Assembly: GCA_944322585.1 (NCBI GenBank)
Contig: CALUPB010000004.1
Span: forward strand, 1-64,000
DNA length: 64,000 bases
Direction of reading: 5' to 3'
DNA from: an uncultured Bacteroidales bacterium
GTDB taxonomy: Bacteria; Bacteroidota; Bacteroidia; Bacteroidales; UBA932
A model generated the notes under the pieces. That model did not search any database and had not been told where the DNA came from. It saw only the letters and a list, made by a program, of their open reading frames with translations. Shown here piece after piece: positions 1 through 6,481 of this stretch (positions are counted from its first letter, which is position 1; each line of letters starts with the position of its first letter). A program made the translations under genes and the position numbers.

Positions 1-312
1 GTAACAGATAAATTGATATATTTGCAGAACTAAGAGGTCTGAAGGCTTACTCCGGACACACTGTTTGAAACACTACCCTTTAGATGTTTCAGTACTAATA
101 GTAATGTCAATGGCTATGAGGTTGATAATTTCCCTATTCCACAGTTGTCCCCAAATGCTCAAGCGACGATTTCAGAATTGGTTAAGAAGGTTATTGATGC
201 TAAACGAACAAACTGCTCAACTGATACTTCTGCAATAGAAAAGCAGATTGATGAGCTTGTTTATCAAGCTTATCAATTATCAAAGGATGATATAAAAATC
301 ATTGAACAATAA
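1..312 (+). pseudogene. C-terminal remnant of a type IIG / Eco57I-like restriction-methylase
   Basis: The frame that stops at 310-312 encodes a tail with FPIPQLS, then EKQIDELVYQAYQL, KDDIKIIEQ. This IDELVY-x-x-Y-x-L ending is typical of the C-terminal specificity part of type IIG and related N6-adenine methylases. In the same frame there are stops at 31-33 and 40-42, and no ATG start codon follows, so the visible piece cannot be a normal gene start. It is either a decayed gene or the end of a gene frameshifted near the window edge. Its base composition is AT-rich like the island that follows. The family call rests on the short tail only; the fragment status is clearer than the exact family. 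Confidence 0.6.
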
Positions 313-322
313 TTAAATAGCA

Positions 323-355
323 AAAGAGCGATCTGATTTCTCAAGGTCGCTCTTT
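323..355. terminator. bidirectional intrinsic terminator
   Basis: A perfect 9-bp inverted repeat (323-331 AAAGAGCGA against 347-355 TCGCTCTTT) encloses a 15-nt loop. A-rich and T-rich ends give short U tracts in either direction. It lies between the plus-strand methylase remnant and the convergent minus-strand repeat-protein gene whose stop is at 359, so it can serve both. Confidence 0.7.
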
Positions 356-358
356 AGT

Positions 359-784
359 TTAATATGTGTAATCTATGAATCCTATACTAATTAGATAGTC
401 TGCAATATCATTCATATTCCTTTTCTGTAGTTCTTTAATTAAAATATGTGGTGGAGGCCAATTACTCATATATGGGTTACTACATGGCCCTGTGTAAAGT
501 CCACCACCGGGACCTGTGTAAAGTCCGCCACCGGGACCTGTGTAGAGTCCGCCACCGGGACCTGTGTAAAGTCCGCCACCGGGACCCGTGTAAAGTCCAC
601 CACCGGGACCCGTGTAAAGTCCACCACCGGGACCTGTGTAAAGTCCACCACCGGGACCTGTGTAAAGTCCGCCACCGGGCCCTGTGTAAAGTCCACCACC
701 GGGACCTGTGTAAAGTCCACCACCGGGACCTGTGTAGAGTCCACCACCAGGCCCTATGTATCTATCTCTTGGCCATTTGTTCAT
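359..784 (-). CDS. GGGLYTGP octapeptide-repeat protein
   Basis: The 141-residue product has a 12-residue head (MNKWPRDRYIGP), eleven perfect copies of GGGLYTGP (about residues 13-100) and a 41-residue non-repeat tail containing CSNPYMSNWPPP and a helical-looking KELQKRNMNDIADYLI. No signal peptide or membrane segment is visible. The repeat is Gly/Pro/Tyr rich, so an extended or turn-rich fibre-like structure is likely; the tail looks folded and may be the targeting or docking part. It is the last gene of the five-gene operon, starting 6 nt after the stop of the Ntn-hydrolase gene. The function is unknown. It could be the substrate, the effector or a structural partner of the Ntn-hydrolase; this is inference from adjacency only. 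Confidence 0.8.
   Translation of the reverse strand: MNKWPRDRYIGPGGGLYTGPGGGLYTGPGGGLYTGPGGGLYTGPGGGLYTGPGGGLYTGPGGGLYTGPGGGLYTGPGGGLYTGPGGGLYTGPGGGLYTGPCSNPYMSNWPPPHILIKELQKRNMNDIADYLISIGFIDYTY
491..754. repeat. 11 x 24-bp tandem repeat inside the octapeptide-repeat gene
   Basis: Eleven directly repeated 24-bp units fill exactly 264 bp. Unit-to-unit differences are few and nearly all fall at positions silent in the minus-strand reading (for example CCACC/CCGCC, TGTGTA/CGTGTA), so selection holds the GGGLYTGP peptide. As 24 is a multiple of 3, all other frames also stay open, which creates long false reading frames on both strands. Unit number could change by replication slippage without a frameshift. 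Confidence 0.95.
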
Positions 785-790
785 ATTCTA

Positions 791-1489
791 TCACTTATGA
801 AGTTCTTTTCTATCTATCCAAAAAGCATTATCTGGCTTTATTATTAAAATATCAACAGGGCCTCCAACCGTCTTCGTCCGTTGTTGAAATTTCATTGTAT
901 CTATAGTGGTTTGAATTGCATATTTTGCAAAATCAATAGCATCTTGTATTGTAAAAAGATTAAATGGGATAGGATAATCTGTTAAAGCATCACCATTCTG
1001 CGTATACATTGTAGTCAATACTCTACTAAGTACATCTATTTCACCATCCCATATTGCCCCTTGAATATCTGTATTAATAGATTCTATTTTATCTATAGCG
1101 GTAGAAATTCTATATAATTTTTGTTCATATGTTTTTCCTGTGTTTATATAACCTCCAATGATAAAATCTGTATCTATTGTTTGGCATAATGCTTTGAAAT
1201 ATGGAATTATTTCATCTTTAATTTTATCAACACATTCATCTTTATGTTCATTGATAAAACTTTCTATATAACCTGCGATAGGTTTGTTGTTGATACTTGC
1301 TTGACCACATGTCGAAATACCAACTCCCTTTGGAGTTAGGAATGTCTTATATGAAGAATCACTATAATGAATTCCGTTATTTTGGACTATTGTTCCATCT
1401 TGCTTATGAATAGTAGTACTGAATGTTGTTCTACTATCACTGGCCATAACAATACCTTCGCCTAAATGTAATGCAATAATTAGTGACAT
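791..1489 (-). CDS. proteasome-like Ntn-hydrolase
   Basis: The 232-residue protein begins MSLIIALHLGEGIVMASDSR, which aligns with the start of proteasome beta subunits, HslV and Anbu. After Met removal Ser2 would take the place of the catalytic Thr1; Asp18-Ser19-Arg20 matches the conserved D17-S18-R19, and Lys48 followed by GISTCGQA matches the catalytic Lys33 and the glycine-rich strand. About 14 extra residues lie between Asp18 and Lys48. The C-terminus is variable and no transmembrane segment is seen. Known family members are self-assembling N-terminal-nucleophile peptidases; activity here is inferred from these residues. It is the fourth gene of the operon, 30 nt after the RES gene. No dedicated ATPase partner (HslU-like) is present nearby, which is unusual for a housekeeping protease. 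Confidence 0.75.
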   Translation of the reverse strand: MSLIIALHLGEGIVMASDSRTTFSTTIHKQDGTIVQNNGIHYSDSSYKTFLTPKGVGISTCGQASINNKPIAGYIESFINEHKDECVDKIKDEIIPYFKALCQTIDTDFIIGGYINTGKTYEQKLYRISTAIDKIESINTDIQGAIWDGEIDVLSRVLTTMYTQNGDALTDYPIPFNLFTIQDAIDFAKYAIQTTIDTMKFQQRTKTVGGPVDILIIKPDNAFWIDRKELHK

Positions 1490-1519
1490 ACTATCTTAAC
1501 GATTTATAGCTGTTAAAAA

Positions 1520-2527
1520 TTATTTTTTGTCGATATCAATTTTTGTGATTTCATGCGAATCTACTCTTATACATTTTGCAGAACTATCATCAAACAATAC
1601 ATAATTACGACCTCCTTTATGCAAAGAACTCTCAAAGCTTATTCCATCAGCACCAACAATCCGTTTACAATATTCACAAATTAACTGAGTCGGGACATAT
1701 TCTAATTCGGAATCATATCTACGAAGAGGTTTGGACAGATCTTCACTTATGGCATCTATTATTTTTTTCTTGATGACGATTTCCTTCAGCGATGTAGTAT
1801 CATCATTATATGCCAAGAATAAATTTACATCGTAAATAAAATCAACAAGTTCTAATTCACGTTCTATTCTAAATGTACCAACACTTAATTTATCTAAATA
1901 GACTGCACGTACTTCGAAATAAGTCGTTTTTGCTGAATCACTTAAATACAAATAAGGTATTCCTATTGGGTTTGCACGACCTGCTGTTGCCAGTTCTTTA
2001 GGAGGACACCCCATTTTATCACATTTAATTTTCTTTTGACCAACGGGTGTTATACGAGAACGATATAATTTTTGACCAACATGTAAACTCTTACCAGCTG
2101 TCAGATAATTATACTGAGCAAATTCATCCATATTGGTGAAGAAGCGGGATTTTTCTTTTACGCTAGTTTTAAGTCTATCCCAAACTGCAACACGAATGCA
2201 AATATCATCTGTGTAATCTACGAAATCAGCTATTGAGTAACCAAGATTATTTGCCTGAATAACATCAGCTAATAAAACCATTGCAACGTCTTTATCTTTA
2301 AAGAAATGCCACTCGTCCTGAATAATATCAACAATTGTTTTACTACTATTCACTGTTGGAGAATACAATTCTAGCAAGGTAGTAAAGAAGCCATAAAACT
2401 CAGAAAAGTCCATTACTTTACTTTGTTTGCCACACACATCACATATGTCATCAATAACAGCATTGGCATTTATTTCGGAACGTAATTCCTCATCAAAAAA
2501 ACAATCTTTACATATTTTCATACGCAA
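1520..2527 (-). CDS. RES-domain protein with N-terminal zinc ribbon (HEPN/RES type)
   Basis: Residues 6-32 hold two CxxC pairs (C6/C9, C29/C32), a probable zinc ribbon, followed by a helical region to about residue 145. The C-terminal half is a RES domain: LYRSRI (R156, R158), GRANPIGIPYLYLSD with R184, FEVR with E205, then QLICEYCK, DGISFESS (S297-S300) and NYVLFD. Arg, Glu and Ser are the hallmark residues of the RES family, whose characterised toxins (MbcT, ParT, Xre-RES toxins) degrade or transfer from NAD+. No Xre-type antitoxin is adjacent; the partners here are an sce7725-like protein and an Ntn-hydrolase, so the context is not an ordinary RES-Xre toxin-antitoxin pair. It starts 5 nt after the preceding stop, so it is probably translationally linked. 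An alternative start is Met3. Confidence 0.8.
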   Translation of the reverse strand: MRMKICKDCFFDEELRSEINANAVIDDICDVCGKQSKVMDFSEFYGFFTTLLELYSPTVNSSKTIVDIIQDEWHFFKDKDVAMVLLADVIQANNLGYSIADFVDYTDDICIRVAVWDRLKTSVKEKSRFFTNMDEFAQYNYLTAGKSLHVGQKLYRSRITPVGQKKIKCDKMGCPPKELATAGRANPIGIPYLYLSDSAKTTYFEVRAVYLDKLSVGTFRIERELELVDFIYDVNLFLAYNDDTTSLKEIVIKKKIIDAISEDLSKPLRRYDSELEYVPTQLICEYCKRIVGADGISFESSLHKGGRNYVLFDDSSAKCIRVDSHEITKIDIDKK

Positions 2528-2532
2528 TATTA

Positions 2533-3477
2533 TTATAATGAAAGAATTAGCTCTAAATGATTTTTAACTGATAACTTCTTCAAATATCCTAGACCAGGAT
2601 AACCTTCTGATGCATTAGCTTTTTCAATTATTTCTTTTACAGCTTCTGTTTTGTTCTTATCTTCGTAGAATGGAGCAACTTTTCTTGCTGCCTCTCTAAA
2701 TTTTCCACGGATATCATTATTGGTCTCATTGCTATCTGAAACGAAATGATGAACATAAAGCTGCTCCTCATTCTTTCTATACGAAAGATGGATCGCCAAA
2801 GCATATGGTAACATCCCACCTTCTATGTACTCAGATGGTAAAGTTGTATAATCTGAATATCCATCTAAATTACCTTCCTCGGCATAGAAAAACGGTTCTT
2901 CTGAAAACAGTTCATCTACCTCAAGAGCGTAGTCAGCATTACGAACCCTTGATTTGAAACAATCATCTAATCTAATAATCTGTTTCCCCGTTTCTTTTAA
3001 TCTACTTCTTAATCTTCTAGATATGGTAGAGCCAAATGAATTGACAACATAACCGACAGATTCATTGTTGATTATTTTCCAAGCACTTTCATCATCCATA
3101 TCCATGCAAGTGCGGAATATAATCATGGCGTTACCAAGTGTATATTCATCAATTATTGATGATATCTCATGAGCATTAAGCTTGGAATAAAGAAAGGCAG
3201 GAATCCAACTATCTTTATTTTCCATTAACTTCTCATTTTGGAACCATGTATCAAATTTTACTGTAGGGTGTTTGAAGTCGCCATCTTTAGGATTTAAGAT
3301 AATGGCAAATTTTAAACCACAGGTCAACATTTCATCTATTGCAAGATTCAGCGCATTAGGTTGCTGTTTCACTGGCTCTAAAATCGGTACAATAGAGTTT
3401 TGTCCTTTATGTTCTACCGAAAATTCTCTTAAAGCCTTAAGCTCATATTGTTTTGCACGAAGATATGGATAATACAT
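2533..3477 (-). CDS. sce7725 / beta-family protein
   Basis: The 314-residue protein begins MYYPYLRAKQYELKALREF, the characteristic opening of the sce7725 family (related to the phage beta-protein family), and continues with IVPILEPVK and an alternating strand/helix pattern (FAIILNPKDGD, GYVVNSFGS, QIIRLDDCF) that suggests a TIM-barrel-like fold. There is no signal peptide. The biochemical function of the family is not established. It sits 3 nt downstream of the sce7726-like gene, the pairing for which these two families are named, and 5 nt upstream of the RES gene. Its role is inferred to be within a defence-type module, since both partners look like nucleic-acid or NAD+-acting enzymes. Confidence 0.75.
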   Translation of the reverse strand: MYYPYLRAKQYELKALREFSVEHKGQNSIVPILEPVKQQPNALNLAIDEMLTCGLKFAIILNPKDGDFKHPTVKFDTWFQNEKLMENKDSWIPAFLYSKLNAHEISSIIDEYTLGNAMIIFRTCMDMDDESAWKIINNESVGYVVNSFGSTISRRLRSRLKETGKQIIRLDDCFKSRVRNADYALEVDELFSEEPFFYAEEGNLDGYSDYTTLPSEYIEGGMLPYALAIHLSYRKNEEQLYVHHFVSDSNETNNDIRGKFREAARKVAPFYEDKNKTEAVKEIIEKANASEGYPGLGYLKKLSVKNHLELILSL

Positions 3478-3480
3478 AAT

Positions 3481-4350
3481 CTATGCTTGATTTATGTTAA
3501 TATTCAACTGTTCCAATAATTTATTAGCTTTGTCTTCAGGCAAATTTAGACTCAACATCATTTGTCTAATTGACATAGGATATTTTCGTAATAATGCTGT
3601 ATTATTTTTGCGTTTCTTAATTTCACACAAAAAAAATTCTCTCAGTTTATTGGGATTTGCTTTTGAAATGACTTGATAACAATATTTGTACATATCATAT
3701 CCAGCTACTCCTTCTAAAGATTCACCCAACGACAATACAATATTTTTATATTCTTCAGTTCTAAGGCATGACATTAGTGCTTCGTATTCAAAACGTTCAT
3801 TCTGTTCCGCATCTCTAAATTCTTTTAGAATAATGCGCCCATTATTTCGGTTCATTACTATGATGCCTGTTGTTGGCTCAACAATGTCACGATATTCATC
3901 TACTTTATTTTCTGGAACAATTATATAACATTTATCAAAAAAGCGTTTATAATCGTCCATTTGTTTATCTAACCTACGAGGAGTATCATATTCTGTCTTG
4001 ATTTCAAAGGCTTTGCTCTCACCATTGAACATCACCATATCGGCAATAGAATTCCCAACTCTAAATTCATTGAAGTATACAGAATTTTTTGTTCCGTATT
4101 TTTTTAGAAGTAGTTTTATCAACTCATTCTTATATACATACTCACACCTGTAATGTTTAGAAATTACAGAATACGATTTCTTCAACAAATCTGAATAGGT
4201 CGCACATCTTAATATATCATATTTGGAAGCCAACCAATTAAAATGCGAATAGTCATTGAAATTTAAGACATCTATAAATGCACTACGAGAGAAGGCTGAA
4301 GAAAAATCCCTCAGTCTAATCAGCTCTTCATTTGCATTTATCATTGCCAT
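3481..4350 (-). CDS. sce7726-family PD-(D/E)XK nuclease-like protein
   Basis: With the start at 4350 the protein has 289 residues. The centre contains GNSIADMVMFNGESKAFEIK, giving D104, E116 and K118 in the PD-(D/E)XK nuclease pattern, followed by LDKQMDDYKRFFD with the Q-x3-Y motif seen in many restriction-like nucleases. The remainder is helical and resembles the sce7726 family. An upstream ATG at 4392 is in frame, but the TATCTTTG promoter box at 4380-4387 lies inside that extension, so 4350 (MAMINANEE) is preferred. It is the first gene of the five-gene operon. Nuclease activity is inferred from the motif; DNA or RNA specificity cannot be told. Confidence 0.7.
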   Translation of the reverse strand: MAMINANEELIRLRDFSSAFSRSAFIDVLNFNDYSHFNWLASKYDILRCATYSDLLKKSYSVISKHYRCEYVYKNELIKLLLKKYGTKNSVYFNEFRVGNSIADMVMFNGESKAFEIKTEYDTPRRLDKQMDDYKRFFDKCYIIVPENKVDEYRDIVEPTTGIIVMNRNNGRIILKEFRDAEQNERFEYEALMSCLRTEEYKNIVLSLGESLEGVAGYDMYKYCYQVISKANPNKLREFFLCEIKKRKNNTALLRKYPMSIRQMMLSLNLPEDKANKLLEQLNININQA

Positions 4351-4379
4351 ATACAATACACCCAAATTAAATCTTCTTG

Positions 4380-4387
4380 CAAAGATA
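4380..4387 (-). promoter_or_regulatory. -7 box of the five-gene operon promoter
   Basis: On the minus strand the sequence TATCTTTG fits the Bacteroidetes -7 consensus TAnnTTTG. It lies about 30 nt upstream of the chosen start codon at 4350. A matching -33 TTG at 19-20 bp is not clear; a TTG exists at a longer distance. Confidence 0.5.
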
Positions 4388-5019
4388 CACATATTTTCGC
4401 CATATATAAAATTTCAAGTAATAAAACAACCGCTTGCCTTATTATTTTTTACAAAATATTTTCTTCACAGTTTTTGTCTTATATTATCCTGCGTAAGAAT
4501 CAAATTATAAGCAATTTTCTTTTTGCTGTTACAAGTTTTCCAATGCCTTTTGCCTTAATCCTATTTGCTCACAAGTACTCAATCGAAACGCAAGTGCAAT
4601 TACCTCTTCTACTCTTCAGCCATCTAACGATACGATTTGGTAATGCCTACAAGTAGGAACGGAAAGTATTACCGCACTTGTAAATCATCATTCACATTAT
4701 CTTTGAAATTGTAATGGTTTTTAAGTGTGGAGAATAAAAAGAATTCAATTAAATAATAAATTATCAAATAATTTCCTTGTTAGGCTTGGTAATGCATTTT
4801 TATAATGGTGATAAGAATGTGGTTTCTTTGTATGATTTGTTACATTTTCCATCGGCAGTAACTCTATTATTCTCCTATCTTCCAACAAAGAATCATAGGC
4901 ATTTGAAAATATTGTCTTCTGAAAAAATAACAAGAAACGGGAACTTTACGGTATCAAATTAAAGATAGAACCTGATACTTGCATTGAGTATTATATTGAT
5001 ATATAGATATTTTCGGTTC
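4388..5019. other. AT-rich intergenic stretch without a recognisable gene
   Basis: About 630 bp between the nuclease-like gene and the first copy of the ~200-nt element. Short open frames occur on both strands, but none has codon use, a start context or a protein resembling a known family. A short inverted pair GTATCA/TGATAC lies near 4953-4978 and could end transcription coming from the ncRNA-like element. Nothing else is supported. Confidence 0.6.
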
Positions 5020-5207
5020 AAGCGTGGGACTTCCAACTTATTAAAGGTAACAGGCTCTGACAAATCATAACGGAAATAAATAAGCAAAAATCCATGCCAT
5101 AGCATGAGTATTAGCCTATTCCCTTTCCTAAAAAATTGGCCATATTTCGTTACCTGAGAATACGCCGGACACTTTAGATGTCCTGATATGTCTCTGTCCA
5201 AAACAAC
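5020..5207 (-). ncRNA. candidate structured RNA, copy A
   Basis: Read on the minus strand, a TATATTTG box (5214-5221) precedes this element, which would start near 5207. It contains GGACA...TGTCC and CATGC-TATG-GCATG hairpins and a long-range GGTAAC/GTTACC pairing. In copy B the same hairpins read GAACA...TGTTC and CACGC-TATG-GCGTG, so both arms changed together and pairing is kept. No open frame is shared between the copies. A -33 box for this copy is not convincing. The element is unlike tRNA, tmRNA or RNase P RNA; a 6S-like or family-specific small RNA is possible. Confidence 0.5.
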
Positions 5208-5232
5208 TGTCAGCAAATATAATAATATTTAA
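5020..5232. repeat. ~210-bp direct repeat, copy A
   Basis: This segment repeats at 6014-6229 in the same orientation, offset by 994 bp at the left end. By eye about 85% of bases match over the best 170 bp, starting with AAGCGTGGGACTTCCAACTT and continuing past the promoter-like box. No terminal inverted repeats or target duplications of a transposon are visible. Confidence 0.9.
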
Positions 5233-5263
5233 TGTCTATCCGTATTATTACCCCTAATTCAAA

Positions 5264-5848
5264 TTACCATTTATCTGGTATTATATTTTCTGGGAATTTA
5301 ACGGTAAACATGTATGTAAACGTATTGTTCAGTTGTGCTGCACCTTTCTTTATAAAAAATTTTCTGAATCTATCTTTCTTGAATGCTATTTCTTCAAGAG
5401 TATGCGTTTCCGTACCTGATGCTCCTATTATTATACCACCTGTGGGAATACCTACAGAATAAACATTCGACCATTTAACACAATCAACAACCACTCTGTA
5501 TCTATTTTCTGCCAAATCAATACGGAACGACACTTCACATTGGTCATCCAATGGATGTACAATGGCAGATGGTTTATATCCACAATCATAAATCGGCAAT
5601 ACTTCAGAACGGGTAAAGCCAACGATAACACTATCTGTTGTCTGGTTCATCACAAAGTACCTGCCATTGGAAAAATATTTTAAAACATCGTCTTTCGACA
5701 CATTCTCATATACTCGCGACCATAAAATCTTTCCATTACTTACGGTAAAATTCTGAAAAGTAGTGTCTGACACATGGGGCTGCTGCGCAGCCAACACATA
5801 CGTTACCGTCAAAAAACTGAAAATCAACATTATTTTTCCCATCTCCAA
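5264..5848 (-). CDS. small exported protein of unknown function
   Basis: The 194-residue protein begins with a short charged end and a hydrophobic stretch (IMLIFSFLTVTYVLAA) followed by QQ, a likely signal peptide cleaved near residue 21. The mature part has FQNFTVSNGKILWSRVYEN, then RYRVVVDCVKW, a pattern loosely like exported Bacteroidales proteins of the DUF4468 type (weak resemblance by eye). A glycine-rich GIPTGGIIIGASG lies in the C-terminal half. It stands alone, enclosed by the two copies of the ~210-bp repeat in an AT-rich setting, so it may have been acquired or duplicated with them. The function is unknown. Met3 is an alternative start. Confidence 0.65.
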   Translation of the reverse strand: MEMGKIMLIFSFLTVTYVLAAQQPHVSDTTFQNFTVSNGKILWSRVYENVSKDDVLKYFSNGRYFVMNQTTDSVIVGFTRSEVLPIYDCGYKPSAIVHPLDDQCEVSFRIDLAENRYRVVVDCVKWSNVYSVGIPTGGIIIGASGTETHTLEEIAFKKDRFRKFFIKKGAAQLNNTFTYMFTVKFPENIIPDKW

Positions 5849-6013
5849 AACTTATTACAAAACGCTTACAAATCACTATCAAGATTTTTCGTAGTAATGC
5901 AACCATAATATTGCGACATACACGTATCTATAAAATGATATGACGCATATAGTTTTTTCATATTGCTGAACGGTTATGCTAACTGTCCCGAGATAGCATG
6001 TTACAAATAAAGA

Positions 6014-6205
6014 AAGCGTGGGACTTCCAACTTATTCAAGGTAACAGGCTCTGACAAAACCTAACGAAAATAAATAAGCAAAAGCCCACGCCATAGCGTG
6101 AGTATTAGCCTATTCTCTTTCCGTAAAAAATTTGTCAGATTTCGTTACCTGAGAATATGCTGAACACTTTCGATGTTCCGATATTTCATACTGTCCGAAG
6201 ACAGC
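6014..6205 (-). ncRNA. candidate structured RNA, copy B
   Basis: On the minus strand the predicted transcript starts near 6205, just after a TACATTTG box. The 5' end forms CTGTC-TTCG-GACAG, a five-pair stem closed by a C(UUCG)G tetraloop, which fixes the likely RNA strand. Next come GAACA...TGTTC, a long-range GGTAAC/GTTACC helix with an adjacent GACAAA/TTTGTC helix, and CACGC-TATG-GCGTG. Two of these helices show compensatory changes relative to copy A. The exported-protein gene begins about 165 nt downstream, so a long leader rather than an independent RNA is also possible. Confidence 0.55.
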
Positions 6206-6229
6206 TAACTACAAATGTAATGATATTTT
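6014..6229. repeat. ~210-bp direct repeat, copy B
   Basis: Second copy of the element at 5020-5232. Both copies flank the exported-protein gene, so recombination between them could delete or duplicate the roughly 1-kb unit. Confidence 0.9.
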
Positions 6230-6243
6230 CAACATAAATCAAA
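6212..6243 (-). promoter_or_regulatory. Bacteroidetes-type promoter of RNA copy B
   Basis: On the minus strand a TTTG (6240-6243) is followed after 20 bp by TACATTTG (6212-6219), a full match to the -33/-7 consensus. It points into the structured element and onwards to the exported-protein gene. Confidence 0.7.
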
Positions 6244-6286
6244 ATACGGGACAGGAAGATATAAGAAGGGAATATTCAGGATATCC

Positions 6287-6481
6287 CTAAAATGAAAAAG
6301 GCAGGTCATCGGAAGTGATGCCTGCCTTTTTCAAGCGCTTGCGGTCATAGACTTTCTTAGAGCGGTGGACCGTCATCCTCGTGACAGGTCTCCCGTGGGA
6401 GGCGATTTCCTCATTCCGGCTCGCCCTGCGGTTTGCCCTGACATAATCGTCGAGGGTAACCCTCATTTTACTGTTTTTCAT
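6287..6481 (-). CDS. small basic protein downstream of fur
   Basis: The 64-residue protein is strongly basic (MKNSKMRVTLDDYVRANRRA, then HRSKKVYDRKRLKKAGI). It has no membrane segment or signal peptide. The start overlaps the fur stop by 4 nt (ATGA), so the two are translationally coupled. Similar short basic proteins ending in a KVYDRKR-type motif are believed to occur in other Bacteroidales, but no function is known to me. An intrinsic terminator is embedded in its last codons. The basic composition would allow nucleic-acid or ribosome contact, which is speculation. Confidence 0.7.
   Translation of the reverse strand: MKNSKMRVTLDDYVRANRRASRNEEIASHGRPVTRMTVHRSKKVYDRKRLKKAGITSDDLPFSF
6295..6331 (-). 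terminator. terminator overlapping the 3' end of the small basic gene
   Basis: AAAAAGGCAGG (6295-6305) and CCTGCCTTTTT (6321-6331) are perfect 11-bp arms; inside them CATC and GATG extend the stem on the minus strand with one unpaired base. The U tract is read as the final Phe codons, so the stop codon at 6287 lies just after the hairpin. The A-rich 5' arm lets it act in both directions, insulating the island from the core region. Confidence 0.8.

Noticed and set aside
491-754. Possible CRISPR array
   Set aside because: The units are contiguous with no spacers and are coding; there are no cas genes.
446-906. Long open frames on the plus strand and in another minus frame across 446-906
   Set aside because: They are produced by the 24-bp repeat, whose length keeps every frame open. 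The minus frame 359-784 alone has a perfect peptide repeat, a non-repeat tail and an operon position.
3272-3472. Plus-strand frames opposite the sce7725 and sce7726 genes
   Set aside because: They are short antisense frames inside well-supported minus-strand genes.
4745-4962. Short open frames on both strands in the AT-rich gap
   Set aside because: No start context, no coding composition and no recognisable product.
5020-6229. Insertion sequence or attachment sites
   Set aside because: No transposase or integrase, no terminal inverted repeats and no target duplications; hairpin covariation points to RNA instead.
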